In this document: piece after piece, positions 47,213 to 59,000 of the stretch
Layout: every line of letters begins with the position of its first letter
Numbering within the stretch: position 1 is the stretch's first letter
NCBI GenBank assembly: GCA_025266875.1
Contig: JALLLT010000013.1
Span: 434,001 to 498,000, forward strand
Length of the DNA stretch: 64,000 nucleotides
Origin: Fennellomyces sp. T-0311
Taxonomy: Eukaryota; Mucoromycota; Mucoromycetes; Mucorales; Lichtheimiaceae
Direction: 5' to 3'
The notes under the pieces: model-generated
What the model saw: only the letters and a program-made list of their open reading frames with translations
What the model was told of the DNA's origin: nothing
Database searches by the model: none
Made by a program: the position numbers and the translations under genes

Positions 47213-47957
47213 TTATTTAGCCTTGCGAGCGCGGAATTCGGCAATATCTTTGTCCACTTCAGCCTGGACTTCTTGTCTCAACTTGGGACGGTAGCCCAGC
47301 TTGAACAAGACCTCGAAAAACACAAAGTACGGCGCGGAAACCAAGGCTATCTATGGATTAGACTGCGATCCCGAGTTTCTGTTTTCGAAAACCTTACCTT
47401 GAACAAGGTTGTCCAGTAATTTCGGGCTTCTCTTTTCATGCACGCCGTGGCCAATAAACTGGAAGATCCAGGAAGCGATGTGGCCCGTGAGAGCAATGGG
47501 GATAGCATTAGGGTTGGTCTTTTCAAAAGTGGTGGCAGTGTAGCACATGCCATAGAGTAACGGGGCACACAAGGCCTGTTTTGATCGAAAATTTAATCAC
47601 GTCAGCTTCATTATGAGCTTGCTTAATTTCCATATATGACACCACTTACGGAGGCCACAGGGTCCAACACCGTGTAATAAAGTGAATAGCCCACCACTGT
47701 GAAGAAGCTCAGGTTTGGCCCAAACGTTCTCAACCACTTGGGCGCATTTTCAATCAATGGCCCGGTTTTCGCCCCAAATACCAACGCTGCACTGCAGTTA
47801 ATCAACCTGGAGAGTATCATTTGCAATCAGCTTGTTTACCAGTCCAGAAAATGCAAGGCACAAAGACCATGTGAATGGCGACATTGACCTTGTTGTTGTG
47901 ATGGGCACCATAGGTGACCAGCTGCTTCTTTAAGCTAAATATGTCTGCCAGAGGCAT
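47213..47957 (-). CDS. MPO1: Mpo1-like (DUF962) 2-hydroxy fatty acid dioxygenase
   Basis: Four exons: 47957-47840, 47786-47650, 47575-47398 and 47346-47213; 188 aa, close to the usual 170-200. Motifs: YGAHHNNKVNVAIHMV near the N-terminus, WTALVFGAKTGPL, then a membrane-rich middle, HIASWIFQFIGHGVHEKRSP with conserved His residues, and SAPYFVFFEVLFKLGYRP. The first splice (53-nt intron) was chosen because it yields the conserved FWTALVF; the nearer AG sites break frame. Yeast Mpo1 is an Fe2+-dependent ER enzyme that alpha-oxidises 2-hydroxy long-chain fatty acids from phytosphingosine breakdown. The gene faces the Mid2-like gene tail to tail and the Smr gene head to head. Confidence 0.92.
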
Positions 47958-48300
47958 GGTAGGGAAAAAGAGTGGGGGGAAGTTAAGGGAAAGAGCGCCG
48001 GAAAAAAGAACTAACTGCCTTGTTTCCCTGTTAATGCTCTTTTATCGCCCGACCCGCCGCGTTTTTCCCCACACTTTCGCTCACATGGCTCCAAAAGCAC
48101 TTCTTTACCGATTTGCCTTTATTATGGTGCTTCTTGACAACTTATTGTATCCCTACTGCTAAATCCGACTATGCATCGGAGAAACGGTAAGTAGACTGAT
48201 GAATCGGGCGTTCAATAATTCAAAGTTGGGTCACTGCACCCCTTTTATCCCTTCTTTTTCTCTTTCGCTTCTCTCTTTGTACAATACTGTAAAAAAAAAT
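47958..48300. promoter_or_regulatory. Divergent promoter region of MPO1 and the Smr-domain gene
   Basis: 343 bp between two start codons on opposite strands. There is CT-rich sequence before the plus-strand ATG (48250-48285). No clear TATA element is seen. Confidence 0.45.
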
Positions 48301-49084
48301 ATGGGAAACTCACAGTCATCCATCGAACACGCGGTCGACAAGGGCGTGCGCATTTATAAGCATGTGAAGAAACTCCAGCACGAACTAAGCGGTGAAGAGC
48401 ATCATCATTATGAAGGCCACACCGAAGACAGCGCGGACTATTCTCGGCTGCGAGAACTTGCTCACGAAGAAGCTCAGAAAAGAAACCATTGCTATGAACA
48501 AAGCCAAGCCGCGTATCGCAATGGGGATGGTGCAGAGGGTAAACTCACATGATGCACCCGTTTCACATAACACACACACATATATATATACTTTTTTTTT
48601 CTTTTCAAGCGAAACAACTTTCAAACCAAGGACACTATCACGATGATCTGATGAAAAAGTACAACAAGCAAGCTGCCGACTTGATATTTCAGGAGAAGAA
48701 CGCAGGCCGATCTTCGGATGAAATTGATCTACACGGTCTATTCGTCAAGGAGGCCACAGAAAAGGTCGATGAAGCGCTGCGGCGTTGTCAGCGCGACGGC
48801 CAGGATCATTTGACTATTATTGTAGGAAAGGGTCTCCATAGTCCAGGTAAGCCATTTTGACAACACTGCACCGTTTGGCTGTCTGACTGTTTTTTTTATC
48901 AGGACAAATCGCAAAGTTAAAGCCAGCCATTGTTGATATGGTCAAAAAGTACAACGTATCATGTACACCCGATCGACCTAATCCTGGGTGTCTTTATGTG
49001 GAGTTTGGCAAGGGCCAAGGCGACCTTTCTTGGCTGGATCGAATCACGGATCGTCTGGACAATGGCAACTGTATTGTCATGTAA
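48301..49084 (+). CDS. DUF1771-Smr domain protein
   Basis: Three exons: 48301-48538, 48610-48846 and 48903-49084; 218 aa. The N-terminus MGNSQSS is a possible N-myristoylation signal. Residues about 47-115 form the DUF1771 helical region (YSRLRELAHEEAQKRN, YEQSQAAYRNGDGAEAK, LSNQGHYHDDLM). The Smr domain follows (IDLHGLFVKEATEKV, LTIIVGKGLHS, PNPGCLYVEF). The D-L-H-G and G-x-G-x-H-S motifs typical of Smr are intact. Smr domains bind or cut nucleic acid, and fungal DUF1771-Smr proteins are small soluble or membrane-associated proteins of unsettled role. The predicted myristoylation is inference. Confidence 0.9.
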
Positions 49085-50327
49085 AAATTATCTGATCTTC
49101 TCCTTGAAGTAAATCCGTACGTTTTGACAGTAATAAAATGTGAGGGCTCAGGTACATACGCGTCTATAGGGAGCTGGGATTTTGGATTATTGATTCGATA
49201 TGCATGCTGCCGTTACTCCTCAGGGACACTGTTTATTCTGCGACTATGTTCTTACGATTTGAATCGATGTTTGTGTACCGGTTAATACTCGCTCCAAAAC
49301 TATATGCTTAATTAGACAGTGTCTTTTTCCCAAATCCAATAAGTACACTCCTGGCCAACAGATTAGATCCAGACAAGTCAAATGGATATCCTCTTTCCCT
49401 GATACCTTTTTCATTTTACAAACTCGATCCAGCGATCAATTGCCTTAGATCAATAGCTTGCAAGGTTATTAATATAGTGTTGATCATTGTAGCCCTTACA
49501 TTGTTCTTTTACCAATTGCAGCATAAAAAACATTTTTTGCCAAAAGTTTCAGGATAATCGTTACACCGAGCTAAATTATTTTTGTTCAGCACCGCTCGCC
49601 TATGGAGCGTAAATGCGACTTAACAAAAGATTAAGTTGCAGGCTATGACAAGTTTTCCAATATTCACCGCCAAGTTTGTCGGTGATCTTGTTTCTGTTCA
49701 GGTCTCTATCAGTGTGATTAACTGGGCAGGATGGTTCGGTCCTACACACGATTATATTGATCCGAACGCAAGTACCTGCGATAACAGGCGAGGAAGCCTA
49801 TGATAATAGATACGCAGCATCAAGTTCGAATAAGAATATTTTTATAAAGCAATTTGTCAAGCGATTTGAATGAAGTGATACATACTTGAAATATTCACAA
49901 GGTACAATAAAATAGATACTTGCTGACACGTCATAACGGATAGGTGCATATATGTACTGTGGCAAGGCACACTGAGATAGTTCGGATTACTTCATGCCTT
50001 ATATTAACCTTATTCGTACGTATTTGTAATTTGTTTGGGGAGCGAGGTGGAGACAAGCGTGGAGCTACAGTATTGCTTCTGCTGCCTGAACGTTTTTTAT
50101 CGAAAATAATTACTATAGTGTAATGCAGATCAACTCTGAATGGGTTTATATGTATGGAGTTTGGCGACCTCTCTTGGCTAGACCTAATGTATGTTCCGGT
50201 TGGACAGCTGTGTCTTCATGTATTGTCTTTTCTATCGCTATTGTACACTTTGATAATAGTGAAGAGTGAAAGTTCACGTATGATGGTAGCACGGGTAATT
50301 CATGAACTGGGAAAAGGTACATAAATT
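49085..50327. other. Intergenic, no gene recognised
   Basis: AT-rich DNA with only short unbiased frames. A short string near 50150-50200 (GAGTTTGGCGACCTCTCTTGGCTAGA, then GACAGCTGTGTCTTCATGTATTGTC) resembles the 3' exon of the Smr gene (GAGTTTGGCAAGGGC..GACCTTTCTTGGCTGGA, then GACAATGGCAACTGTATTGTCATG), so it is probably a decayed duplicate of the end of that exon. Confidence 0.4.
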
Positions 50328-50610
50328 TTACTTCTTGGGTTTGTGGTATAGCTCAAATGAGACAGGTTGCTCAGCAAGATCCAAAGGCGCATAGACTCGT
50401 GCCATCAATGTCGGTTGTCCTGGTGACTCCTCCGTCTGTTCATCGGCGTAGACGTACGAGATATTGGAGGAGACCACAAAATTATCAGTCTCGTTGAAAA
50501 TAATAGAACAGGTAACATACTCTACCTCTGGCGTAAGGTTGCCGCAGCAGTCCATTGAGTCCAAAACAATAATGAAGATAATCCAAAAGAGGCGAAGTTT
50601 GCGGATGATT
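50328..50610 (-). pseudogene. C-terminal exon of an unrecognised membrane-anchored protein
   Basis: The minus-strand frame from about 50606 (after an in-frame TGA) to the stop at 50328 encodes a hydrophobic segment (LRLFWIIFIIVLDS), then a CCGNLTPEVEYVTCSIIF stretch with several N-glycosylation-like sites and a tail LAEQPVSFELYHKPKK. It has no ATG before the hydrophobic part, so it is a 3' exon or fragment. A diverged, truncated copy of the same exon start (LRLFWIIFLIVLDSVNCCGK, then stops) occurs at about 51560-51440, one repeat period away. Confidence 0.45.
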
Positions 50611-52213
50611 CATCACAGATCGGTATACAGCTGCCAACGACAGAAGCATATGTTCAACAACCTGCTTAGAGTGTTACCTAGGATCCGGTCGAAGTGATGT
50701 GCAGCGACCATCAGCGAAGTATGACCATAATGACGTCGCTCTTTTTCAAGAGGATTCTATACAGATCGGTATACCACTGCGAAAGCAGGATATATATTCG
50801 ACAATCTGCAGTGACAACAGCAAAGAAGCAGGCGCCACAGAATCTAGCCAAAGTGATGTGCAGCGGCTCCAAATATCATCATAAACATAAAACGCTGTTC
50901 CTTTTTCAAGGTGGATCCCATACAGATCGGTATACGCACTACCAGAGGCAGACGCATATGTTCCACAATCTGCTAGATAACATACAAACCCCAGCCGAAG
51001 TGATATGCAACGGCTACAAACAGCCCAATTCAACATGGCACCGCACCTCTTTCGAGGGGATTCTGCGCAGATCGGTACGTAAGCTGTTGGAGACAACTAC
51101 ATATGTTCAACAATCTGGCGTGAATGCCATACGGTATTACAGCATTCACGGATCTAAGTCAAGGTGATATGCAGTGACTCGATGCCAAGAGCCTTGGTAA
51201 AACCCCAGTGGATACGTGCTCCTTCTGCATTTTGTCCATCAGTTCGTGTTGCAGCAAGCCTTTTATATTTCGTGGAGCTTGTCTTGAACGCGCCAGAACC
51301 CTTTCGGAAAACAGAACGATGATTAAATATAAATACATGCTTCGCCGATCCAGCCAAACTGATGGCTTACCGTTTGCTTATGCCCAGCGCTCCTAGGTTT
51401 CACTGCATTTGTTCTGATTACGAAACCTATAAACCAGAGTAGTTACTGCCCTTGAAAGTAGCATAAAACAAGATACTGTACCTTTGACTCAAGTTTGCCG
51501 CAACAGTTCACTGAGTCCAAAACAATAAGGAAGATAATCCAGAAGAGGCGAAGTTTGCGGATGATTCATCACAGATCGGTATACAGCTGCCAACGACAGA
51601 AGCATATGTTCAACAATCTGCTTAGAGTGTTACCTAGGATCCGGTCGAAGTGATGTGCAGCGACCATCAGCGAAGTATGACCATAATGATGTTGCTCTTT
51701 TTCAAGAGGATTCTATACAGATCGGTATACCACTGCGAAAGCAGGATATATATTCGACAATCTGCAGTGACAACAGCAAAGAAGCAGGCGCCACAGAATC
51801 TAGCCAAAGTGATGTGCAGCGGCTCCAAATATCATCATAAACATAAAACGCTGTTCCTTTTTCAAGGTGGATCCCATACAGACCGGTATACGCACTACCA
51901 GAGGCAGACGCATATGTTCCACAATCTGCTAGATAACATACAAACCCCAGCCGAAGTGATATGCAACGGCTACAAACAGCCCAATTCAACATGGCACCGC
52001 ACCTCTTTCGAGGGGATTCTGCGCAGATCGGTACGTAAGCTGTTGGAGACAACTACATATGTTCAACAATCTGGCGTGAATGCCATACGGTATTACAGCA
52101 TTCACGGATCTAAGTCAAGGTGATATGCAGTGACTCGATGCCAAGAGCCTTGGTAAAACCCCAGTGGATACGTGCTCCTTCTGCATTTTGTCCATCAGTT
52201 CGTGTTGCAGCAA
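50545..52213. repeat. ~956-bp tandem duplication (two copies)
   Basis: Copy 1, about 50545-51257, and copy 2, about 51501-52213, are offset by 956 bp and nearly identical (I count about five differences after 50558/51514, for example GACGTCGC against GATGTTGC and CAGATCGG against CAGACCGG). Similarity stops abruptly at 51258/52214. To the left of 50545 the two copies remain recognisable but clearly more diverged. Between the copies lies about 240 bp of single-copy sequence (51258-51500) with a minus-strand open frame (51357-51154). Confidence 0.9.
50610..51180. repeat. Four ~150-bp subrepeats inside each duplicated copy
   Basis: GATCGGTA(TAC) recurs at about 50619, 50764, 50927 and 51069, and GTGATRTGCARYG at about 50693, 50851, 50998 and 51165. 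ACAATCTG recurs once per unit. Units are 140-170 bp and roughly 70-75 percent alike. The same four units recur in the second copy (51566-52136). Confidence 0.75.
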
Positions 52214-52750
52214 ATTTTTAAAAAATAATCTTTGGTCGGCTTTTTTGGCTGTTGTTAGGTGCCATGGGAACTCCTTGGTAATGATGCATATCTAAGCGAT
52301 AACCAGTTTTGCATGAAGGGAAGAAAGAATCTGCTTTGCGTGGAATTGGTTGGTTGGAAACCTTCCGATTTTCTGCGCAGTCGTCGAGTGGGAATAGTAT
52401 ATACGGGTAGTAGGAGTTTAACAGGCCGTCGGATAAGCCAATAAGGGTCACTTATGCATATTACCCAGATCAAATTATGACATTGGCCTTATGTTGCGTT
52501 GCGTAACACGATAGACCTTATTTACGTCATAGACCCACTATTGCAATTGTATTTTTTTCACCCAACAATAATGTTGAGTATATCTTTGACAGCAAAGTGC
52601 TTTTCACGTCATTCTCCAAGAGGACGCGCGGTGAATACCGAAGATTGTATGTATTTTGCAATATAGGTACAGATGGAATAGGATATAGATGATATTGTAT
52701 ACTTTGGGTATGGCAATGGGGGATAGAGAATATCTATCATGGTTTATAGT
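52214..52750. other. Intergenic spacer, no gene recognised
   Basis: The minus-strand stretch 52473-52255 is open in two frames but has no recognisable family. The rest is AT-rich. Confidence 0.35.
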
Positions 52751-54721
52751 TCAATTGTCACAGATAAAAGATACGGGGTCTAGACTGGTAATTCCAGAAC
52801 AATGACCATCTGCTTTTCTTGGCTTGAGCGGATGCGGTTGGAGAAGTTGATCAAGGGGTGTTTTGTTCTTCTTCCCGTCAAGCAAACGATTGTTATGTGA
52901 TTCTTTTAAACGTATGATTGATGACACTGATCTCTCTACCAAGTCCTATATTCAAAGAGTTAATCTCAGGTAACATCCTTTTAATAGCTTATACGCACCT
53001 TCATCCCCCAGAGAAAGTCAACCATCCCTAATAGATCGCCATGATTGCTAAGGGTAGCCTTCATGGTAGCTTTCAGAACACGCTCCATGGTAACAATAGT
53101 GCCATTTGCAGCTGGGCGTACGAGCCAGACACGGATGCAGTCGTCTACAATTCGGCAAATAAAGGTAAGAGAGCAACATTTCTTTTTTTAATTTCACAAA
53201 TACCTTTGCCGCTGGTCTGCACATATACAACGGAAATAGTATCTAGAAGTGCTTCATCTGCGTGGCAATATGTTCTCAGTACCGTCTTTAACATTGCGGT
53301 GGACCCAAACGATCCCTTGATAAAATCATAGACGTGCTTGGTGAGATCATGGTTTGATAATGGCCCGGATGCCTCGAAAAGAAGCACCTCCAGCCCGCCC
53401 TCGTTCAGCGAAAACTTTCCATCCGCCAAGTAAACAGCATCATTGTCGCAGAATCTGGAATTGAGTACTGTTTCACCGATCTTGAAATTACACACCACCT
53501 TTTCTTGTGTGCTTAATCCTCGCAGAACAACACGTAACAGTGGCCATACAGCATAATGACAATAAGTGGCTTCGGACTCTGTAAGATCAACCTTGTCCTT
53601 TTTCTCGTGGATTGTGTCTGAGCTTTTGGATACAAAATAAAATCTGTTAACGGTACTGTATCGCACCGTTAAAAAGATAAAACGCGTAAATTTACTTACT
53701 AAATGAAGAGAATTCTTTGTAAAAACCGAAACGATATCTCCTCTGCGGGCGTAAGGTTTGCAGGCTTTGTGAATATGGCCTCCGTGATTTCAGGTAAGCC
53801 CTGATTGATTCATAATTAGTTAATAAACGTGGACAAGCGCGTATAATTACATAGAACTTGGAGGAGATTATGGTTTTACGATATTCGACCAGAATAGGAC
53901 TCAAAGGAAACTCTTGTATATTGGTGGTTGCTTCCAATAATCGGTAAACCTGAGAAGGGATGCTTGGATTCCAGCGGATATCGTTCCCGAATGGGATGAT
54001 CCCGAATTTTTCGTAACTTTGCATAATAGGTAAGAACACGATACACTACAAAAAAGATCTATCTACTCACCTGTATTCGTGCAGGTTAGAGAAGTCCGCA
54101 TATCTCATAAAGTTGTTCCACGCTTCTTGCAGGGTGGTGGGGGCCTCGAAGGAAACGGATTCAGCACGCATTATTCGTAACTTTTTCTGTGAAAGTGGAT
54201 AAGTATGGTCATCGTGAGGTCAACACTCAACTCCACGCCTACATCAAGTCCACTGGTTTCCTCGTCTGCTTCTCGTTTTTCGCCAGCTGAGATACTTTGA
54301 ACCTCGTCATCAGTGGTGAGTGGAGCTGCTGTGCCGTGGCTGACGGTGCTATTAAAACTATAAGTATTTGTACTGCATCATTTTTGAAAGAGCATTACCT
54401 GTGTATATATTGGTTCTCAACATGGCGAGTATTGATATTGACAGCACTTGGGGTGCTTGGACCAGGGGCACTCTTAAAGCTGTCAATGGCTGTCAACAGT
54501 TGTTGGGCACGCTGTCTTTTTGATGGATCCCGCGTTTGTTCGCCGATTTGGGACAACTCTGAGCGTACGTGTTTGACAATGTTGTCATGGGTCGCTGTAG
54601 GGTTCTTATTGGCATACTCTCGGTAAGCGTCGAGAAGGGTCCATGCGTGGAATGCTGTGGTTTGAAAGTAATGTGGATTCGAAATAGCTTTGATGGATTT
54701 AGCTTTTGATTTGGGTTTCAT
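52751..54721 (-). CDS. Lineage-expanded ~541-aa protein with nuclease-like core, intact
   Basis: Seven exons keep frame: 54721-54399, 54357-54243, 54186-54071, 54016-53700, 53617-53204, 53144-52999 and 52945-52751; 541 aa from MKPKSKAKSIK. The 54-nt intron 54070-54017 was chosen because the nearer AG would give a 25-nt intron. Order: a basic N-terminus, a helical segment (HAWTLLDAYREYANK), a disordered acidic linker, FGIIPFGNDIRWNPS, then a core YLADGKFSLNEGGLEVLLFE followed by SNHDLTKHVYDFIKGSFGS and TAMLKTVLRTY, and a C-terminal helix. The D-x(n)-E-x-x core with a downstream K-G-F-G helix resembles degenerate PD-(D/E)XK folds seen in Mucoromycota-expanded families. An extra 5' exon is possible (55000-54828, ending QS|GTGCAG, with a GACTAAC branch site before CAG|CATGAA). 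The function is unknown. Confidence 0.65.
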
Positions 54722-56096
54722 GGTGAAAAAGGTGAAGCGTAATTCATGCTGGGCGTTGAATGTGTTAGTCAAATTGGTGGCTGTGTTTGAACCTTCTTGC
54801 GCTGCACCGATTGAAGAATGCACTTCATAATGGGTTCTGGGATAAAGAGGTAAACCTTTGCGTCAGAGGCCGCGATGGTATTTCCCCGTATCGTAAATTT
54901 ATTGCAAGGTACCAGTGGAAAACTGATCCGAGCAAGTGAAAAGCATCGTAGATTACTCAGAACTTGGTATCTGTCCAGAAATAATCCTACTTCAAACAAA
55001 GGTCTGGTAACTACCTATTACTTCTATGAAATGGACAACGTCATGCATACACGCTTTTATTTGGATAGATGCCCTTGTTGATGTACAATGATTTCTCCTC
55101 CGATTTTCCCTTTGCTTCGACTGTACCATCCGCTCGACCTTGGTGTCAATTATTACGTCCTCGCCTTTTTCTCATCTTTCAAAAATTTGCATCCAGTACC
55201 AGATCTTTCTATTCATCGCATCCATCACGGTAGCGACTATGTGTATCTTTTTCATGTCTTGCGTGTTTTCATCTATTCTTTATTGAAGCGCTCGAGTTTC
55301 AATGGATATTCATAAAGTTATATTTGAATGATTCAATGAGAAGCTAAAGTGGCCAAGAAAAGACTTGAGCTAGTACTCATGATAAAAGCTACGCGCTGGT
55401 ATTGCTTGTTCACTTAAAGGAAAAAGCAGGTTTTTGGAACTAGTCGCTTATCAGCAGTTTTTAACGCAGCCTTACATGCCAACGCCTGCTTTCAAGAAGT
55501 ACGTAGCATCCACCTCAGCAACCTTTATTTTTCCAAAATAACAAACGTTAGTAAGAGGAGATAGTATGTTGATTATACGATCTGCTTACGCTCAAATAGA
55601 CGTCTCACGAATAATGATCAAAACGGAGAGGCCGGAAAATTTGGTATCATGTAACGGTCGTTAGGTTATGGGGTACCTCTGGTAATTCAGGTGAAAAAAG
55701 AAGAATATTACAGTACCAATATACCAGATACAAATTACAAAAGTACGTACGTACTTGTGAACGTGAATTGAATTCTCATCAGCGTTTATGATGCTTATAC
55801 GTACTGAGTAGAGCGTTAGATGTTGTTAGAATACCCGTAGAACCATGATTTCTTTCAAGCTTGCAACTTTCAATATTGTCCAAAACACAAAAGTGGCGTA
55901 ATATACGGCAAATAAAGCGCTTGGTTGGCTGCCTGTCAGAAGCCAAGTTGGATTGCATCAGGTACCTGAACCTTCTTTTTTTACGCACAGTGGTTATTTA
56001 AGGGCCATAATAGCAAACTCCGCGGGTCGTTCTCGTTCCCCTTTGCCTCCAGCTTTCTCTCTGCGCGAACTATATATATAACGGTTTTTCAAAGCG
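54722..56096. other. Intergenic; possible 5' exon of the preceding minus-strand gene
   Basis: The minus-strand stretch 55000-54828 encodes protein-like sequence (FLDRYQVLSNLRCFSLARI, TIAASDAKVYLFIPEPI) and can splice in phase to 54751, extending the 541-aa gene. Its own start is not found. The rest, to the TATATATATA at 56071-56080 (the Rictor promoter), has no gene. Confidence 0.35.
56071..56080 (+). promoter_or_regulatory. TATA-like element of the Rictor/Avo3 gene
   Basis: TATATATATA lies 17 bp upstream of the chosen ATG at 56097. That is unusually close for a TATA box, which would normally be 30 or more bp from transcription start. Either the leader is extremely short or the true start of translation is the second ATG (56109). 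Confidence 0.35.
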
Positions 56097-59000
56097 ATGG
56101 AAAACGCCATGTCTACCTTGGCACCCTCGCCACCACCTCCACCGCCGCCACTGCCATCCGCCATGAACAAACGGACTTCCCAGATAATGCGCGAGGTTAT
56201 TATTATATACAAACGCGACAGTCGATTGAGAGGGGCGAACAATAACCTTGCTTGTGTTAGTTGGACGACCTGTTGTCGAGACTAGATAAGGAAACGAAAA
56301 TGAAACTCGGCGTGGAGAACATGCTCGAAGTCTATCTCAAGGATAAGAAACGGAAAAAGGATCTAGAAGCTCAATTGGAAAGCTGCAATGCTTCCATGGA
56401 TGAGATTGTTCAGCGCATCGAATATATTCGTACCAATGCTGGTAACGCAGACAAGTATGGACACACACACACACACATAAACTAAACACAAAAACTATCT
56501 CAGGTGCAAATGGAACCGACGTAGCTCAAAAGCTCAAGGAGCATAATTATACTGGGAACGCTCTATTTTCTACCATAGCATCAACCACCGTTCGAGCCAG
56601 AGGAAAGCCACGATCCAATAGCTCGCCCAATATCAAGGGCAAGCAAAAGGCATCGCAAGAGAATATATCGTTTCCCGATGATGGTATGTTCATTGTTACC
56701 GCTTCTATCTCGCGCGCGCGCGCTAACTCTTTTTTATTTTTTAAAAAAAAAGACGCATGGCCGATAGGAAAGCGGTTACATCATATTATTACCCAGTTAC
56801 GCATTGACGAATGGAAAGCGACAAAGCCAGGAACTTCGGCAGATGCGCTACAAATCAAAGATTCCAAATTGAACAAGCTGGATACCCTGCTCCGGATATT
56901 GAAGAATACCACCGACATTGAAGCGCATTATCCAAAACGCAACATGGTTGCATGGTAAGAACTTCGAAACTTAAAAAGTCACCGTGGTTATGCTTAAACG
57001 GTAATATTTAGCTTGCGTCAGTGTATTGCCGGACCAAATCGAGAAGTGCGAGTCATGAGTCTGCGTAATTTGCGTCATCTTGTCGAGGGCCCAGCAGATG
57101 TCAAGATTATGATGGATATGCAGATCGATATATTTATCGTCAGGTATAAGGACTATTGATGCATGAAACAACAGAGTCTGACTGATCTTGTGTAGAGCTC
57201 TTTCGCGAGATCAGAATAATCATGAGCCGGAACGGGAGCAAAGTTTAAAACTCGTTCGATCATTTATCGAGTACAACGGCCTCAAGTACATCAATCAAGG
57301 CATTGTGCGAGCTATTGTCGCCATAGCAGAGCAGACAGACTGTCGATTACGAAACATATGCCTCGAGACGCTGGCAGAGTTGGGTAATGAACACGTAAAA
57401 GAGAAGGAAATGTGCAACTAACTTGGATCACCAGCCATACTCGACATTGGTCTTACTGTTCGGTCGGGTGGCGTACGGGTCGTCATGCAGGCATTGCTGG
57501 ATGGTCAGTTGAATATGACTGAAGTATTGGTACATGCCCTGGTCTATGTGCTCGACACTCCCGAACGACGACAATATCTGCGACCTGGCGTGGAACTAGA
57601 AACGATCATTGCACCATTCACGGAAACAGGCAAAGGGACGAATTTCGAGGAACGACTAAAAAACAGCGCACGCGTGGTCACAACGCTATTAAAGAGCTGG
57701 GCAGGCGTATTCCTGATGTGCGCAAACAACATGCGGGCCGCTCGATCCGTTGTACAAACATTGCGATTTCCCGTACCGGAAACTCAGGTAATTTTCCACT
57801 CGAACACTTCTTTTTTAAAAAAAAGCTAAAACAACTGGATAGAAAATCGTTTTGGACATGTTCTTTAATGTGTTTCGAGTAAAATTACCAAAGGACTACA
57901 ACAGCTTTTTAGCGGGACGACAGCACACAGTGCATATTACACCCGGAAGCAACGTAACGGATCAAACACAGCCTTTGGGAAAAGGCACATCGCGGCTTGC
58001 CAGCGGAAACGACATTAACGAGTTATTGAAAAGCTTTGGATATGCCGAAGTCAAAGAGACAGCAAACAAAGAAAGCACAGCAGCACACAATGCCGAGCGT
58101 CTCAACATGTTGGATCACCACCTCTGTATCATACTCATTATATTTATTGATGCCGACATTTTGATGGCTCTGGTCGATATGGTCAAATCAGACGACGTTT
58201 ACATTTCACGCAAAGCAACGTTGCTTATTGGAGAAATTCTGCAACTCTCCACTCGTCTGTTACCCATTATGATGGGCATTCAAGTCCAATCCTTGCCGAA
58301 ACTGTTTGCCCTGGCGTCCAATTTTGAAGACGAGCACGTTCGACACAACGCAACGACCGCGTTGGCGCATATTGATCGATTAACGCGCGCGCGGGCACGG
58401 TACATGACGCCCAGCACAACATCCGAAACCAAAGGCGGAGAACGGCTCGGAAATCCCGCACGCACGCAGGAAATGGTTCACGAAGTCAAACTCAAAATCG
58501 GCATGGCGATCGATGATACGCATTTCCGACAATTGTTGATGGATTCCCAAGTGCTGCATACCAAGGACGAAACCAAATGGAATTGGGAAAGCATTTCGGA
58601 ACTATTGCAAGGTCCGTTGCGAAACCCGAGACGATTGGAAGAAGCCATGCGAGGCAAAAAGTTTATCAAACGATTGCTTGCTTTCTATCGACCGTTTTCT
58701 CATCGCTTCTCCGATATCAATGCGTCCAAAGCCAATATTGCTCGATACTTGAATACCGGCTGCGTCTTGATTCAAACATTGCTGGGCAATCCTGATGGCG
58801 TTCGATACCTCGGCGAAAACAAGCTGTTGACGCAAATCGCAGCTGCATTGAGCGAACTCGACCCATTGAACGGTGATCCGGAGACAGAACCCATCTTTTC
58901 CAAAGAACGTATGGAAAATACCCTGAGTCGTGGTTATTTTACGTTACTCGGCGTTCTTTCCAAACACAAAGAAGGTGTTCGTATCATGGAAAAGTTCAAG

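Noticed and set aside
50694..52123. Identical 157-aa frames in the two tandem copies as real genes
   Set aside because: The frames follow the subrepeat structure, have no recognisable product and lack start context; the repeat explains their length and identity.
54017..54070. 25-nt intron (GTGAGT...TTGTAG) in the 541-aa gene
   Set aside because: It is too short to splice; the next AG gives a 54-nt intron with matching phase and a better protein junction.
56460..56478. (AC)n run in a Rictor intron as a functional repeat
   Set aside because: A short simple repeat inside an intron with no further structure; ordinary microsatellite.
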